A DNA stretch of 64,000 nt. Origin: Burkholderiaceae bacterium (GTDB lineage Bacteria; Pseudomonadota; Gammaproteobacteria; Burkholderiales; Burkholderiaceae_C). The notes under the pieces were generated by a model. That model was not told the origin of the DNA and did not search any database. It worked only from the letters and a program-made list of their open reading frames with translations. Both the position numbers and the translations under genes were made by a program. Numbering within the stretch: position 1 is the stretch's first letter; the number at the start of each line of letters is the position of its first letter. The stretch covers positions 1 to 64,000 of the forward strand of contig CAJYPV010000032.1 in NCBI GenBank assembly GCA_913776825.1. Direction: 5' to 3'. This document shows, in pieces, positions 41,541-49,282 of this stretch.

Positions 41541-42218
41541 ATGGTCTCCAAGAAAACGCCGATCAACACGCCGACCTATCTGCGGCTGCGAAGTCAGATT
41601 CGGGAAGACATCGTTGCGGGTCAGTGGGCATTGGGGCGGCATCTGACGTTGCGCGAGCTGGGCCACCATTACGAGGTCAGCAATGTGCCGGTCCGCGAGG
41701 CGCTGCTGCAGCTGCAGGGCGACGGCATGGTGGAAATGAAGATGAATCGTGGCGCGATCGTCCGCCCCATCGATGCCACGACGCTGCGCCGCTTCTTCGA
41801 GATCCGCCAGGCGCTGCAGACCCTGCTGGTCCGCAAGGCCTGCGCGCTGCGCAGTGAGGAGCAACTGGGTCAGGCGGAGGGGCTGTTGCAGGAGTTCGAG
41901 CGCACCAGCCGCCGCGTGGATGCCAATGACTTCTTCGGCGCTGAGCGCGGGTTCTACGAATTCATCGACACGCTCGGCGACAACGCGCATGCGATCGAGC
42001 TCATGCATCCGCGCAATTGCCTGGTCGAAGCCTTTCGGCGCTCACTGGGCGCGCACATGCCGGCCGATGCCAAGCGCTGGGTGCAGCGTGCCCGACAACT
42101 CATCCGCGCGCTGACGGCCCGGGACGAACGTCGGGCGACCACCACCCTCCAGCACCATGTGCAGGCGGTGCGCGACCACCTGCTGCAGCTCATGTCGGCG
42201 CCCACGACGCTCGATTGA
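41541..42218 (+). CDS. GntR-family regulator, FCD (FadR) subfamily
   Basis: This 225-residue regulator has an N-terminal winged helix (TYLRLRSQIREDIVAGQWALGRHLTLRELGHHYEVSNVPVREALLQLQGDGMVEMKMNRGAIVRPID). The C-terminal FCD domain starts RRFFEIRQALQTLLVRKACALR and carries His residues late in the domain (TLQHHVQAVRDHLL) that in many members bind a metal for the ligand. The target genes and effector are not evident. It is flanked by the orphan FCD-like gene and a helicase gene, neither an obvious metabolic target. Confidence 0.9.
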   Translation: MVSKKTPINTPTYLRLRSQIREDIVAGQWALGRHLTLRELGHHYEVSNVPVREALLQLQGDGMVEMKMNRGAIVRPIDATTLRRFFEIRQALQTLLVRKACALRSEEQLGQAEGLLQEFERTSRRVDANDFFGAERGFYEFIDTLGDNAHAIELMHPRNCLVEAFRRSLGAHMPADAKRWVQRARQLIRALTARDERRATTTLQHHVQAVRDHLLQLMSAPTTLD

Positions 42219-42288
42219 CGGCCGACGGACGACCGACCGATGCACGCCTGAACGCCAACCCACGGACCGTCCTGTGGATACGCCGACA

Positions 42289-44313
42289 ATGCGGCCTCAC
42301 GCCCCGACCACCGACGCGCCCGGCGCGGTGCCGACCGGGCGTGCCGAGCCTGCTGCGATGTCCGATCCGATTTTTCTTCCCACCGCCATTCATCCGACGC
42401 CCGAGCAGCTGGCCATCCAGACCGCGCGGGTGCGGCATCTGCTGGTCGAGGCCAATGCCGGCGCGGCCAAGACCACCACCCTGGCGCTGCGCATCGGCCA
42501 GGCGCTGTTGCGCGGCGCTCGGCCGGACATGATCCTCGCGCTGACCTACACCGAGCCGGCGGTGCAGGCGCTGCGGGACCAGCTGCATCGAATCGGCGTG
42601 TCGCCCGACCAGATCGCGGGCCTGCGGCTGCACACCTTCGAGTCCTTCAGTGCCGCCGTGCTGGCGCAGATGGAAGGCGGCCCGGTGCTCACGCTGCACA
42701 CGTTGGAGCAGGTGAAGCCGCATGTGCTGCGCGCCATCGACCAGGCGCTGACGCAGCCGCATGAACGCCATCCCGAAGCGCTGGTGACGGGCGCCTCCCC
42801 GGTGGCGCTGGTGGAGGGGTTGCTGAAGTCCTTCGCGGTGCTCAAGGGCCGTCTGCTGATCGAGCAACTGCCCGAGGACGAGCCGATGACGCCCGCCCTC
42901 GCCGATGAGCTGGGCGTCGACTACCTGACCCTGCGGGTGCGCAATGCCTATGAGGCCCTGCGCCGCAATCCGCAAGCGGATCGGCCGCTGTTCCGCCACG
43001 CGGGCGATGCGAGCTTCGATCTGGCCTGCGCGATCCTCGGCGGGCTGCTGTCCTTCGAGGACTCGCCGCTGCAGCTCGGACTGGCGCTGATCGTGGTCGA
43101 TGAGATGCACGACACCAACCGGGTGATGTTCACCGTGCTGCAGGCGCTGCTGACGCACAACCGCCGCGCCGCGTTTGTCGGCGTCGGCGACCGCGATCAG
43201 GTGATCCATTCGCAGGCGGGCGCCGAGGCCGGCTTCATGCATGAGCATTTCGTGCGCGAGATCGGCCCGCCGCAGCGCCTGCCGCTGACCGCCAGCCATC
43301 GCTTCGGCCCGTCGCTCGCGCGGGCGGCGGGCGGGCTCGCTCGCAAGCCATATGCCGCCTTTGGCGAACGCGACACCGAGATTCAGCTGCTGCATGCGGA
43401 GTCGCGCGCGGTGATGGCGACCCGTGTCGCCCGGCTGGCCCAGGACCACATGGCGCAGCATGACCTGCATGCCTTGCGCATCCTGCTGCGCCGGCCCGCG
43501 CAATCGGTGATGCTGGAACGCGCGCTGCTGGACCTGGGCGTGGACTACCTCAGCGACGGCTTCCAATCGTTCCTGCGCCGGCGCGAGGTGCTGTTGGTGC
43601 GCGGTCTGCACGCGTACTGCAGCGGCGACTACACCGGCTTCGAAGAGGCGGCGCTGCGGGCGGAGACGCTGGCCGCCATGCTGCTGTTCGCCGGGGCCTG
43701 GATCGACAGCCAGGAGGTTCAGCAGGTCGATGCGGTGACGGCCCAGCGGCGCGCCATCCAGGAAGCAGTGGCGCATCCCGACGGAATGCATCACTTCATC
43801 GATGGCCAGATCCTGCGCAACGGCAGCCCCGAGGCGCTCAGCCTGATGGGCGCGGCGATGGAGGTGCTGGCGGGCGGCGATCTGCAGGCCTTTGGCGAAC
43901 GCTTCCTCACCGCGCTCCAGCCGCGACGCCTGGCCGGCCTGGTGCTGGTCCGCCAGGACGATGTGGCCGAGGTCCGGGACAACCTCGACGCGCTGGTCCA
44001 GATGGCGATGCTGGAATCGGATCGCTCGCTGGCGGATGTCTTCCGATTGCTGCATGAGCTGGACGGCCGGCGTTCACGGATGCGGGCGAATCGGCGGGTG
44101 TCGCTGTCCAGCATCGAGGCGTCCAAGGGCCTGGAATTCGACCATGTGGTGATTCCGACCCTTTCGCGCGGCGAGTTCACCGGCGAGGTCGGCGGCACCG
44201 AGAACCGCAATCTGCTCTACGTGGCGATGACCCGGGCGCGGCATCGGCTGACCTTGGGCTTCGATCCCGCGCGTCCGTCCAAGTTCCTGCAGGAAGCCGG
44301 GCTCATCGGCTGA
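42289..44313 (+). CDS. UvrD/Rep-like superfamily 1 helicase with variant Walker A
   Basis: The ~674-residue ATP-dependent DNA helicase-like protein has Q-type motif HPTPEQLAIQ, Walker A EANAGAAKTTTLALRI (Lys at ~61), Walker B LIVVDEMHDTN, motif III-like GVGDRDQVIHSQAG, motif IV/V SSIEASKGLEFDHVVIP, and motif VI NLLYVAMTRARHRL. The Gly normally before the Walker A Lys is Ala. Insertions look smaller than in UvrD (~720 residues). The start is uncertain: 42289 or 42358 (MSDPIFLPTAIHPTPEQ). It appears solitary, without nuclease or restriction partner, so repair versus defence roles cannot be separated. Confidence 0.82.
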   Translation: MRPHAPTTDAPGAVPTGRAEPAAMSDPIFLPTAIHPTPEQLAIQTARVRHLLVEANAGAAKTTTLALRIGQALLRGARPDMILALTYTEPAVQALRDQLHRIGVSPDQIAGLRLHTFESFSAAVLAQMEGGPVLTLHTLEQVKPHVLRAIDQALTQPHERHPEALVTGASPVALVEGLLKSFAVLKGRLLIEQLPEDEPMTPALADELGVDYLTLRVRNAYEALRRNPQADRPLFRHAGDASFDLACAILGGLLSFEDSPLQLGLALIVVDEMHDTNRVMFTVLQALLTHNRRAAFVGVGDRDQVIHSQAGAEAGFMHEHFVREIGPPQRLPLTASHRFGPSLARAAGGLARKPYAAFGERDTEIQLLHAESRAVMATRVARLAQDHMAQHDLHALRILLRRPAQSVMLERALLDLGVDYLSDGFQSFLRRREVLLVRGLHAYCSGDYTGFEEAALRAETLAAMLLFAGAWIDSQEVQQVDAVTAQRRAIQEAVAHPDGMHHFIDGQILRNGSPEALSLMGAAMEVLAGGDLQAFGERFLTALQPRRLAGLVLVRQDDVAEVRDNLDALVQMAMLESDRSLADVFRLLHELDGRRSRMRANRRVSLSSIEASKGLEFDHVVIPTLSRGEFTGEVGGTENRNLLYVAMTRARHRLTLGFDPARPSKFLQEAGLIG

Positions 44314-44448
44314 TCGCTGACCCGTGGTGACCACGAGAAACCGATCGACGCGGGCGTGTGTCAACGGCCGTTCGTGATCGCCCGTTGAACTGGCCAGGGC
44401 GTGCGGCGCGTGGCCGCCGCATGGATCGGTGGCAGACAGGGAGTCCAC

Positions 44449-45075
44449 ATGTCGAAGATGCTGTTGGGATGTTGGCTGGCGTTGGCGGTCAGTCCGGTCT
44501 GGGCGGGTGAGGTCTGGAAATGCCGGGTCGGCGACAAGATCCATTACGCCGACCAACCGTGTGCCAGCCAGGGCGAACCCTTGAGCAAGCGGACGCTGCA
44601 GCCCAATGTGGTGGATACCTCGGCGGACAACGCCCGCCGCCCCGTGACGGGCGAGCGCGCCGGCCCGGACGGCCCCGCGCCCAGCTCCGCGCCGATGCCG
44701 CCGTCGAACGTGTGCCCGTCGGATCGCGACCTCACCGCCATGGAAACCCGCGCCAATGCCAACAGCCTGAGCCCGGAAGCCAAGACCTTCATGCAGGATG
44801 AGATCCGCCGCGCGCGGCAGTGCCGCAAGGGCCAGGGCAACTACACCGCCGCCGATTGGGACATCAGCCGCCAGGCGCAGGACGCCCAAAGCAGCCTGAG
44901 CGGCGGCGCCGATGCCCGCCGTCGCGCGGAAGCGATGCACAGCGCTGCCGATGTCACCGAGGGCGACCGCATCGCCCGCCAGCGCGAGCAGGAGCAAGCC
45001 CAGCGCGAGGCTCAGCGCCGTCTGGAACAGCGTCTGCAGAACCAGCCGCCCGCCCGCCCGGCCAGCGCGCCCTGA
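44449..45075 (+). CDS. DUF4124-domain exported protein
   Basis: The 208-residue protein has signal peptide MSKMLLGCWLALAVSPVWA, then the DUF4124 module GEVWKCRVGDKIHYADQPCASQGEPLSKRTL (Trp, Tyr and paired Cys typical). The rest is a low-complexity, charged helical region ending in a Gln/Arg/Glu coil (RIARQREQEQAQREAQRRLEQRLQ). DUF4124 proteins are common beta-proteobacterial envelope proteins without known function. GGGAG lies upstream of the ATG at 44449. Confidence 0.8.
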   Translation: MSKMLLGCWLALAVSPVWAGEVWKCRVGDKIHYADQPCASQGEPLSKRTLQPNVVDTSADNARRPVTGERAGPDGPAPSSAPMPPSNVCPSDRDLTAMETRANANSLSPEAKTFMQDEIRRARQCRKGQGNYTAADWDISRQAQDAQSSLSGGADARRRAEAMHSAADVTEGDRIARQREQEQAQREAQRRLEQRLQNQPPARPASAP

Positions 45076-45192
45076 CAGGGCCAACAGTTTCGCCGGTGGA
45101 GGTCGTTGAGCGCCCGCCAGCGAACGGAGCCGGACGAGGATCGAACGAGGCCCGGGTGAAACCGGGGTCTTTGATTTAAATCGGCCGGGGGT

Positions 45193-45207
45193 TGCTGCGA
45201 TGCAGCA
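45193..45207 (+). promoter_or_regulatory. TGCTGC-GAT-GCAGCA dyad before the small ORF
   Basis: A 6-base inverted repeat lies 37 bases before the small ORF's ATG, next to an AT-rich patch (TTTGATTTAAAT). It is a probable leader or operator dyad. Confidence 0.3.
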
Positions 45208-45243
45208 TAGAGTGACCTCATGTGCACCAGCCATGAGGTCCGT

Positions 45244-45468
45244 ATGACATCGATCGCGATGAATGTGTTCCTGGACTCGTCACCCGGCGAGTTGGTGGAT
45301 CTGCCGCATGCCGGCTCCGGGCTGGAACATCCGCTGGTCTTCGACAGCGCCGCTCAGGAAATCCACCGCCTGGCCGCTGAAGGCCGCGCCGAGGTGGTCC
45401 AGCAACGTGTCGACCGCTCCGGCGACGATCCGATCATTCGCGATCTGCGGTTTCGGCGATTGGTCTAG
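45244..45468 (+). CDS. Small hypothetical protein
   Basis: The 74-residue acidic soluble protein reads MTSIAMNVFLDSSPGELVDLPHAGSGLEHPLVFDSAAQEIHRLAAEGRAEVVQQRVDRSGDDPIIRDLRFRRLV across its length, given here only to note its two regular helices and basic C-terminus. GAGG lies just before the ATG. An AT-rich stretch upstream and a hairpin 29 bases after the stop support a real transcription unit. No family is recognised. An ATG at 45220 is an alternative. Confidence 0.55.
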   Translation: MTSIAMNVFLDSSPGELVDLPHAGSGLEHPLVFDSAAQEIHRLAAEGRAEVVQQRVDRSGDDPIIRDLRFRRLV

Positions 45469-45496
45469 CGAGCGGTCGATCTCGGTGATCGACGTG

Positions 45497-45515
45497 GGCG
45501 GGCTTTCGGCCCGCC
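45497..45515 (+). terminator. Hairpin GGCGGGC/GCCCGCC after the small ORF
   Basis: A 7-base perfect stem with a 5-base loop lies 29 bases after the stop codon. Confidence 0.55.
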
Positions 45516-45563
45516 ATCCAACGCTCCTTGCATCAAGGTCCCTGCGACGCTTGATGCGCCCTG

Positions 45564-45577
45564 CCCCCGTACGGGGG
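45564..45577. repeat. Perfect 14-base palindrome CCCCCGTACGGGGG
   Basis: This self-complementary element is flanked by CTG and GAGCAG. It is too short for a stable RNA loop and more likely a protein site or part of the hairpin cluster. Confidence 0.5.
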
Positions 45578-45602
45578 AGCAGTCCTGCGGACCACCGAGC
45601 GC

Positions 45603-45676
45603 CAGGGCGCGAGCCAGAGGCCGCGCTTCGTCAGGCGTGTTCACATTCCTCAGCGCGACCTCTGGCTCGCACCCTG
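45603..45676. repeat. Long inverted repeat (24 bp with two mismatches)
   Basis: The arms are CAGGG, one mismatch, GCGAGCCAGAGG, one mismatch, then CGCGC, pairing with the mirror arm at 45653-45676 around a 26-base loop. It has no coding content. It could be a strong transcriptional block, a structured RNA or a small palindromic repeat element. Confidence 0.75.
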
Positions 45677-45746
45677 TGAGAGGGTGTGGTGACCCCGGCG
45701 CCGACGAAATGCCGCTGCGGCGATCGATTTCCTCTCTTCCATTTCC

Positions 45747-45776
45747 TTTCCCTTTCCCTTTCCCTTTCCCTTTCCC
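45747..45776. repeat. Hexamer tandem repeat (TTTCCC)5
   Basis: Five perfect TTTCCC units occur inside a longer polypyrimidine tract (45728-45789), which could adopt triplex-like structure. It lies in non-coding DNA. Confidence 0.85.
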
Positions 45777-45803
45777 CTTTTCTCCTCCCCCACTGCGCTG
45801 CGC

Positions 45804-45980
45804 TGTGGATAAACCTGTGCATAGCCAGGGGGTTTCCGGTGATTCGTCGGTGGATCAACCGGCTGAGCCTGTGCATCAAGCTGTGGATAGCCTGTGCGCT
45901 GCATGGGGGTGAGTTGTGCGTGACCTGTGGGTCAACGGCCCCTCGTCGGTGGATGAGCAGTGAATAACCGGTGGATGAAC
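45804..45980. repeat. Cluster of GTGGAT/GTGCAT repeats including a perfect DnaA box
   Basis: About eight degenerate copies of (C)(T/G)GTG(G/C)AT occur in ~175 bases. The first, TGTGGATAA (45804-45812), is the exact complement of the strong DnaA box TTATCCACA. TGTGGATAG (45882-45890) is one base off. CGGTGGAT is repeated three times. No dnaA, dnaN or other origin gene is nearby. Confidence 0.6.
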
Positions 45981-46008
45981 GGGTGTCGTATGGCCGCCTG
46001 AAAGGACA

Positions 46009-46040
46009 TCGGCCCCGGACTCGTGTGAGGCCGGGGCCGA
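46009..46040 (-). terminator. Terminator of the GH16 gene
   Basis: TCGGCCCCGG/CCGGGGCCGA is a perfect 10-base stem with a 12-base loop, 40 bases after the minus-strand stop. Confidence 0.75.
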
Positions 46041-46080
46041 GCGGGCCAGCGATCGAGGGCCTTGAGCCCCCGCCCTGGGC

Positions 46081-47850
46081 TTACTTCAGGGTGTAGCTCT
46101 GCTGCGCGGAGTCATACGCGCCATTGCGGGAGGCATCCCAGTAAGTGAAGTTGTAGCGCACCACATCGCCGGCCTTCAGACCGGTGACGGTGTAGGCGTT
46201 GCCGCTGCCGTCCTTCTGCATGCGCACGTTCATCTGACCGCCGCCGTTGATCGTGTAATGCACATCCGCCCAGGTGCCGATCGGCTCATTGAAGCGCACC
46301 GAGGTGGACGTCGGCTGGCTGATGCCCGCGGGCGTCGGGTTGGTCGGCGGAGGCTGGGTCGTGGTGCCCGAATCCCAGACCACATCGTCGATCGCGAACT
46401 GGAAGGCCGAGGTTGGCAGCCGGTTGTTGTCGCCCGAGAACATGAAGATGTCGGCGATCGACTGCAGCGCGACCTTCGGACCCACCAGGGTCGACACCGG
46501 GATGGTGGCGGTGGCCCATTCGCCATTGCGCACCAGACCGTAGGCGGTGGTGTTGGCGGGGAAGTTCACCCAGTTCTGGTTGGTGTAGGTGTCGCCCAGG
46601 CCGATGTTGAAGGAGACATTCGCCGGGATCTTGATGCGGAACTTGACCGTGCCGTTGCGGTAGTTGGTCAGGTCACGGATCTGACGCGACTGGATGCCGC
46701 CGCCGAACCATTGGCCCGGCGTGTTGTAGCTCCAGGCGATGACGTTGGTGCCCTCGGCGGGCTGGATGTTGCCCGCGCCGGTGGAGGCGCCGTTCCACAG
46801 GAAGATGTCGGACGTGCTGCCCGCCACCAGCTTGTTGCTGATCGAGGTGTTGTCGGTGAACACGCCAAACTTGCCGCTGGCTTCCGGCGCGGTCTGGTTG
46901 CCCAGCTTGACCTCGCCCTTGCCGTCCAGCTCATAGACGCGGACATAGTCCACGTACATCGTGGCGGGCATCGGCGCGGTCACTTGAGCGGGCGTGGCCG
47001 CGTCGGTGAAGTTGCCGCCGACCGCCAGGTTCAGCAGGAAGTAGAACGGGGCCCGCAGCGCGTCGGTGTTGACCGGCAGCGGCTGGTTGTACATGTCGTG
47101 CTCGCCGTCGTTGTCGACGACGGTGAAGCGCATCTGGCTTTCCGTCCAATAGAAGCGGTACTTCACGAAGCGGTTGGCCAGCGAGGCCGACGGCCGATAC
47201 CAGTTCTTGGTCTGCCAGGCGGTCGATGCGGCGCAGGACTCATTGCCCGGCACGCAGGCGGCTTGCGCCCAGGTGATCACGTTGGCGCCGACGTAATAGT
47301 CCGGTCCCGGCGCACCTGCGGCGGACCAGGCCGAGGCCTTGTGGCCCAGCTCGGCGATGTCGATCTCGCCCTTGCGCGGCCAGACCTGCGGGCTGGTGCC
47401 CAGCATCCACGCGGCCGGCCACAAGCCGGTCTGCAGCTGCGGCGTGGCCATGCGGATTTCGATCATCCCGTACTTGACCTGCACCTTGTTCAGGGAATCG
47501 ATCTTCCCGGAGGTGAACTGGTTGCTGCCGACCGTCTGACGCAAGGCCTTGATGGCCAGCGCGCGGGTGCCCGATTCGAAGGGCACGTTCTCGATCGACA
47601 GGTTGTTCGGGCTGTAGTACTCCAGCTCGGCGTTACCGTAGCCGCACAGGTTGATCTGGCAGCCGTTGCCGTCAAAGGCGGTCCACAGCGCGGTGTTCAA
47701 CGCGGTGCCGTTGAATTCCTCCGACCACAGCAGGCGGCCGATGGTCGGGTTGGTCACGCTGGCATTGGCCTGCGCGGCGGCCGTCACCAGCAAGCCCAGT
47801 GCGGTGGCGCGCAGGAGGCCCTGCGCATCGAAGCGGTTCTGCAATCCCAT
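46081..47850 (-). CDS. Secreted GH16 beta-1,3-glucanase with C-terminal CBM56-like domain
   Basis: This 589-residue secreted enzyme has a signal (~1-30, ATALGLLVTAAAQANA). The GH16 domain (~31-310) opens LLWSEEFNGTALNTALW, has the catalytic motif E162-I-D-I-A-E167 (nucleophile and acid/base) and MYVDYVRVYEL at its end. A middle beta-sandwich (~320-490, DIFLWNGASTG then FAIDDVVWDSG) resembles glucan-binding modules. After a Pro/Thr linker, residues ~505-589 (VRFNEPIGTWADVHYTINGGGQMNVRMQK) look like CBM56, a beta-1,3-glucan binder. It probably cleaves laminarin or fungal cell-wall glucan. Two LacI-type operators lie upstream, so sugar-responsive repression is likely. Confidence 0.9.
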   Translation of the reverse strand: MGLQNRFDAQGLLRATALGLLVTAAAQANASVTNPTIGRLLWSEEFNGTALNTALWTAFDGNGCQINLCGYGNAELEYYSPNNLSIENVPFESGTRALAIKALRQTVGSNQFTSGKIDSLNKVQVKYGMIEIRMATPQLQTGLWPAAWMLGTSPQVWPRKGEIDIAELGHKASAWSAAGAPGPDYYVGANVITWAQAACVPGNESCAASTAWQTKNWYRPSASLANRFVKYRFYWTESQMRFTVVDNDGEHDMYNQPLPVNTDALRAPFYFLLNLAVGGNFTDAATPAQVTAPMPATMYVDYVRVYELDGKGEVKLGNQTAPEASGKFGVFTDNTSISNKLVAGSTSDIFLWNGASTGAGNIQPAEGTNVIAWSYNTPGQWFGGGIQSRQIRDLTNYRNGTVKFRIKIPANVSFNIGLGDTYTNQNWVNFPANTTAYGLVRNGEWATATIPVSTLVGPKVALQSIADIFMFSGDNNRLPTSAFQFAIDDVVWDSGTTTQPPPTNPTPAGISQPTSTSVRFNEPIGTWADVHYTINGGGQMNVRMQKDGSGNAYTVTGLKAGDVVRYNFTYWDASRNGAYDSAQQSYTLK

Positions 47851-47985
47851 TCAAATCTCCAAGAGGTGTCGAGGGTGTGTTGCAGGGCGCCCGATGGGCG
47901 AGGGCCGGCCAGCGCTCTGTCGGCGCTCGTCCAGGTCCGTCACTTGTCTCCTGCGCCGTGCATCCTAGGCAAGAAACGCGGATTC

Positions 47986-47999
47986 TGAAAGCGCTTTCA
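47986..47999 (-). promoter_or_regulatory. Perfect LacI-family operator TGAAAGCGCTTTCA
   Basis: This 14-base palindrome has the central CG and TGnAAnCGnTTnCA layout of LacI/GalR-family and cre sites. It lies 136 bases upstream of the GH16 ATG. The cognate repressor gene is not in the window. Confidence 0.7.
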
Positions 48000-48017
48000 C
48001 ACATTGGGCGTGTTGGT

Positions 48018-48033
48018 TTGCAACCGCTTGCAA
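48018..48033 (-). promoter_or_regulatory. Second LacI-type operator candidate TTGCAA-CCGC-TTGCAA
   Basis: TTGCAA half-sites around a CG-containing centre lie 18 bases beyond the first operator. Related TTGCA copies (near 48100-48116) follow. It suggests cooperative or dual control of the GH16 gene. Confidence 0.5.
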
Positions 48034-48127
48034 GCAATCGCGCGCATGACCCCGCCCGGCGCCGTTCGAACGCAACCGCCGTTGTGCACCTGCACATCAG
48101 TTGCAGCTTGGTTGCATGTGCCGCGAC

Positions 48128-49282
48128 TCAGCGCGACGCGTCGGCGCGGAGCACGTCGACCATCGTCCGCGTCAGCTGATCGAAATACGGATTGAAGGTC
48201 AGGCGCGCATGGACCTTGCCGGGCTCGGCATAGCCCCAGTCGGAATACCAGACCTCGGCGCCCTGCAGGCAGGCGGTGACGGCCTGATCGTCGCGGCTGT
48301 TCCGGCACAGCTTCAGCGAGCCCTGCTGGCCGTACAGCGGGTTGTCCGGCGCGAACAGGATGCCCATGTGCGAGAACTGGCTGATGCGCCAGGCCGGCAA
48401 GGCATCCGGCAGGGCGGTCATCCTCGATTCGCGCGGCGGATGGCTGCCATACCAGATGAGCCGGCTGGCCGGGTGGGTGAACTGGTCATGGAAGGCGCGC
48501 GCGGCATGCGCCACATCGACCACCGAATCGCTCTCGGCCAGCACCATGAAGACCGGCTGTCGAAACGGGCCGGACGCCAGATGATGCTGAGCCAGCTGGC
48601 TGCTGCGGTGGAACTGCGCGAAGCCGTTCGTCGGCACCATGCCGTAGCGCACCGGCAGGGCCTGCGCGATGGGCTCGGGATCGATCAGCCAGGGCCGCAC
48701 ATGCCGCAGAGCGGGCGCCAGCCAGCCGAGTGGCACCGATGAGCGGAAAGCCGGCGAGAACAGCAGCAGCCCCGCGACATCCTGGCGGCGGTAGGCGTGA
48801 TCCAGCACCAGGTTCGCGCCGGTGGAAAAGCCGCCGAGGTAGAGCGTGCCCGCATCCCGGCGCAGCAGGTCCGCCTGTTCGTCCACCACGGCGCGCCATT
48901 GCTCCAGCGTCACCCCCAGCATGTCGCTGGCCTGCGTGCCATGGCCGGGCAGCAGCACCGTCCGGGTGAGAAAACCCTGCTCCGCCAGCACCGGACCGAG
49001 GTCATGGAACGACCACGGCGAATCGCCCAGCCCGTGCACCAGCAGGACGCCGCCTCGAATCGGCCCGCTCGGCCGCCATTCCTGCGGCGCATTGAGCGCG
49101 GCTTCGGCGGGGTCGGCGCGGCCGGCCTCGGTGCGGCGCCGCATCAGCCAGGCGAGGGTGTCCTGCCGGTAGTCCTCGAAGCGTTGATAGCCGGTCGGCG
49201 GCGACGGCGCGTCCGATGAGGCGCAGCCGCCGGCCAGCAACGCGAGCACCAGCAGACCGGCGGCGAAGAGAACGCGCTTCAT
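48128..49282 (-). CDS. Alpha/beta-hydrolase lipoprotein
   Basis: The 384-residue protein has lipobox LLAGGC (Cys20). The alpha/beta-hydrolase core has oxyanion loop VLLVHGLGDSPW, nucleophile elbow GGFSTG (Ser153), probable acid in VMVLAESDSVVD and catalytic His in the QFSHMGILF region. It resembles lysophospholipase/carboxylesterase-type hydrolases of the envelope. Its ATG overlaps the stop of the sensor kinase gene by 4 bases, so it is the third gene of a regulator-kinase-hydrolase operon. This suggests the kinase system controls, or is tuned by, this enzyme. The substrate is unknown. Confidence 0.85.
   Translation of the reverse strand: MKRVLFAAGLLVLALLAGGCASSDAPSPPTGYQRFEDYRQDTLAWLMRRRTEAGRADPAEAALNAPQEWRPSGPIRGGVLLVHGLGDSPWSFHDLGPVLAEQGFLTRTVLLPGHGTQASDMLGVTLEQWRAVVDEQADLLRRDAGTLYLGGFSTGANLVLDHAYRRQDVAGLLLFSPAFRSSVPLGWLAPALRHVRPWLIDPEPIAQALPVRYGMVPTNGFAQFHRSSQLAQHHLASGPFRQPVFMVLAESDSVVDVAHAARAFHDQFTHPASRLIWYGSHPPRESRMTALPDALPAWRISQFSHMGILFAPDNPLYGQQGSLKLCRNSRDDQAVTACLQGAEVWYSDWGYAEPGKVHARLTFNPYFDQLTRTMVDVLRADASR

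Larger units (their letters stand above)
45469..46080. other. 612-base intergenic region rich in hairpins and repeats
   Basis: I see no credible gene here; the open frames are Arg/Lys- or Phe/Pro-repeat artefacts of the hexamer array. The stretch contains, in order, a hairpin, a 14-base palindrome, a 24-bp imperfect long hairpin, a TTTCCC array, a cluster of GTGGAT/GTGCAT repeats and the GH16 terminator, each listed separately. Confidence 0.7.

Noticed and set aside
45650-45904. Minus-strand frame with KGKGKGKGK and plus-strand frames with FPFPFPF
   Set aside because: They arise purely from the TTTCCC hexamer array and have no ribosome site or conserved sequence.
45804-45980. Chromosomal replication origin
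   Set aside because: DnaA-box-like repeats exist, but dnaA, dnaN, gyrB, rpmH and parAB are absent and only one box is perfect.
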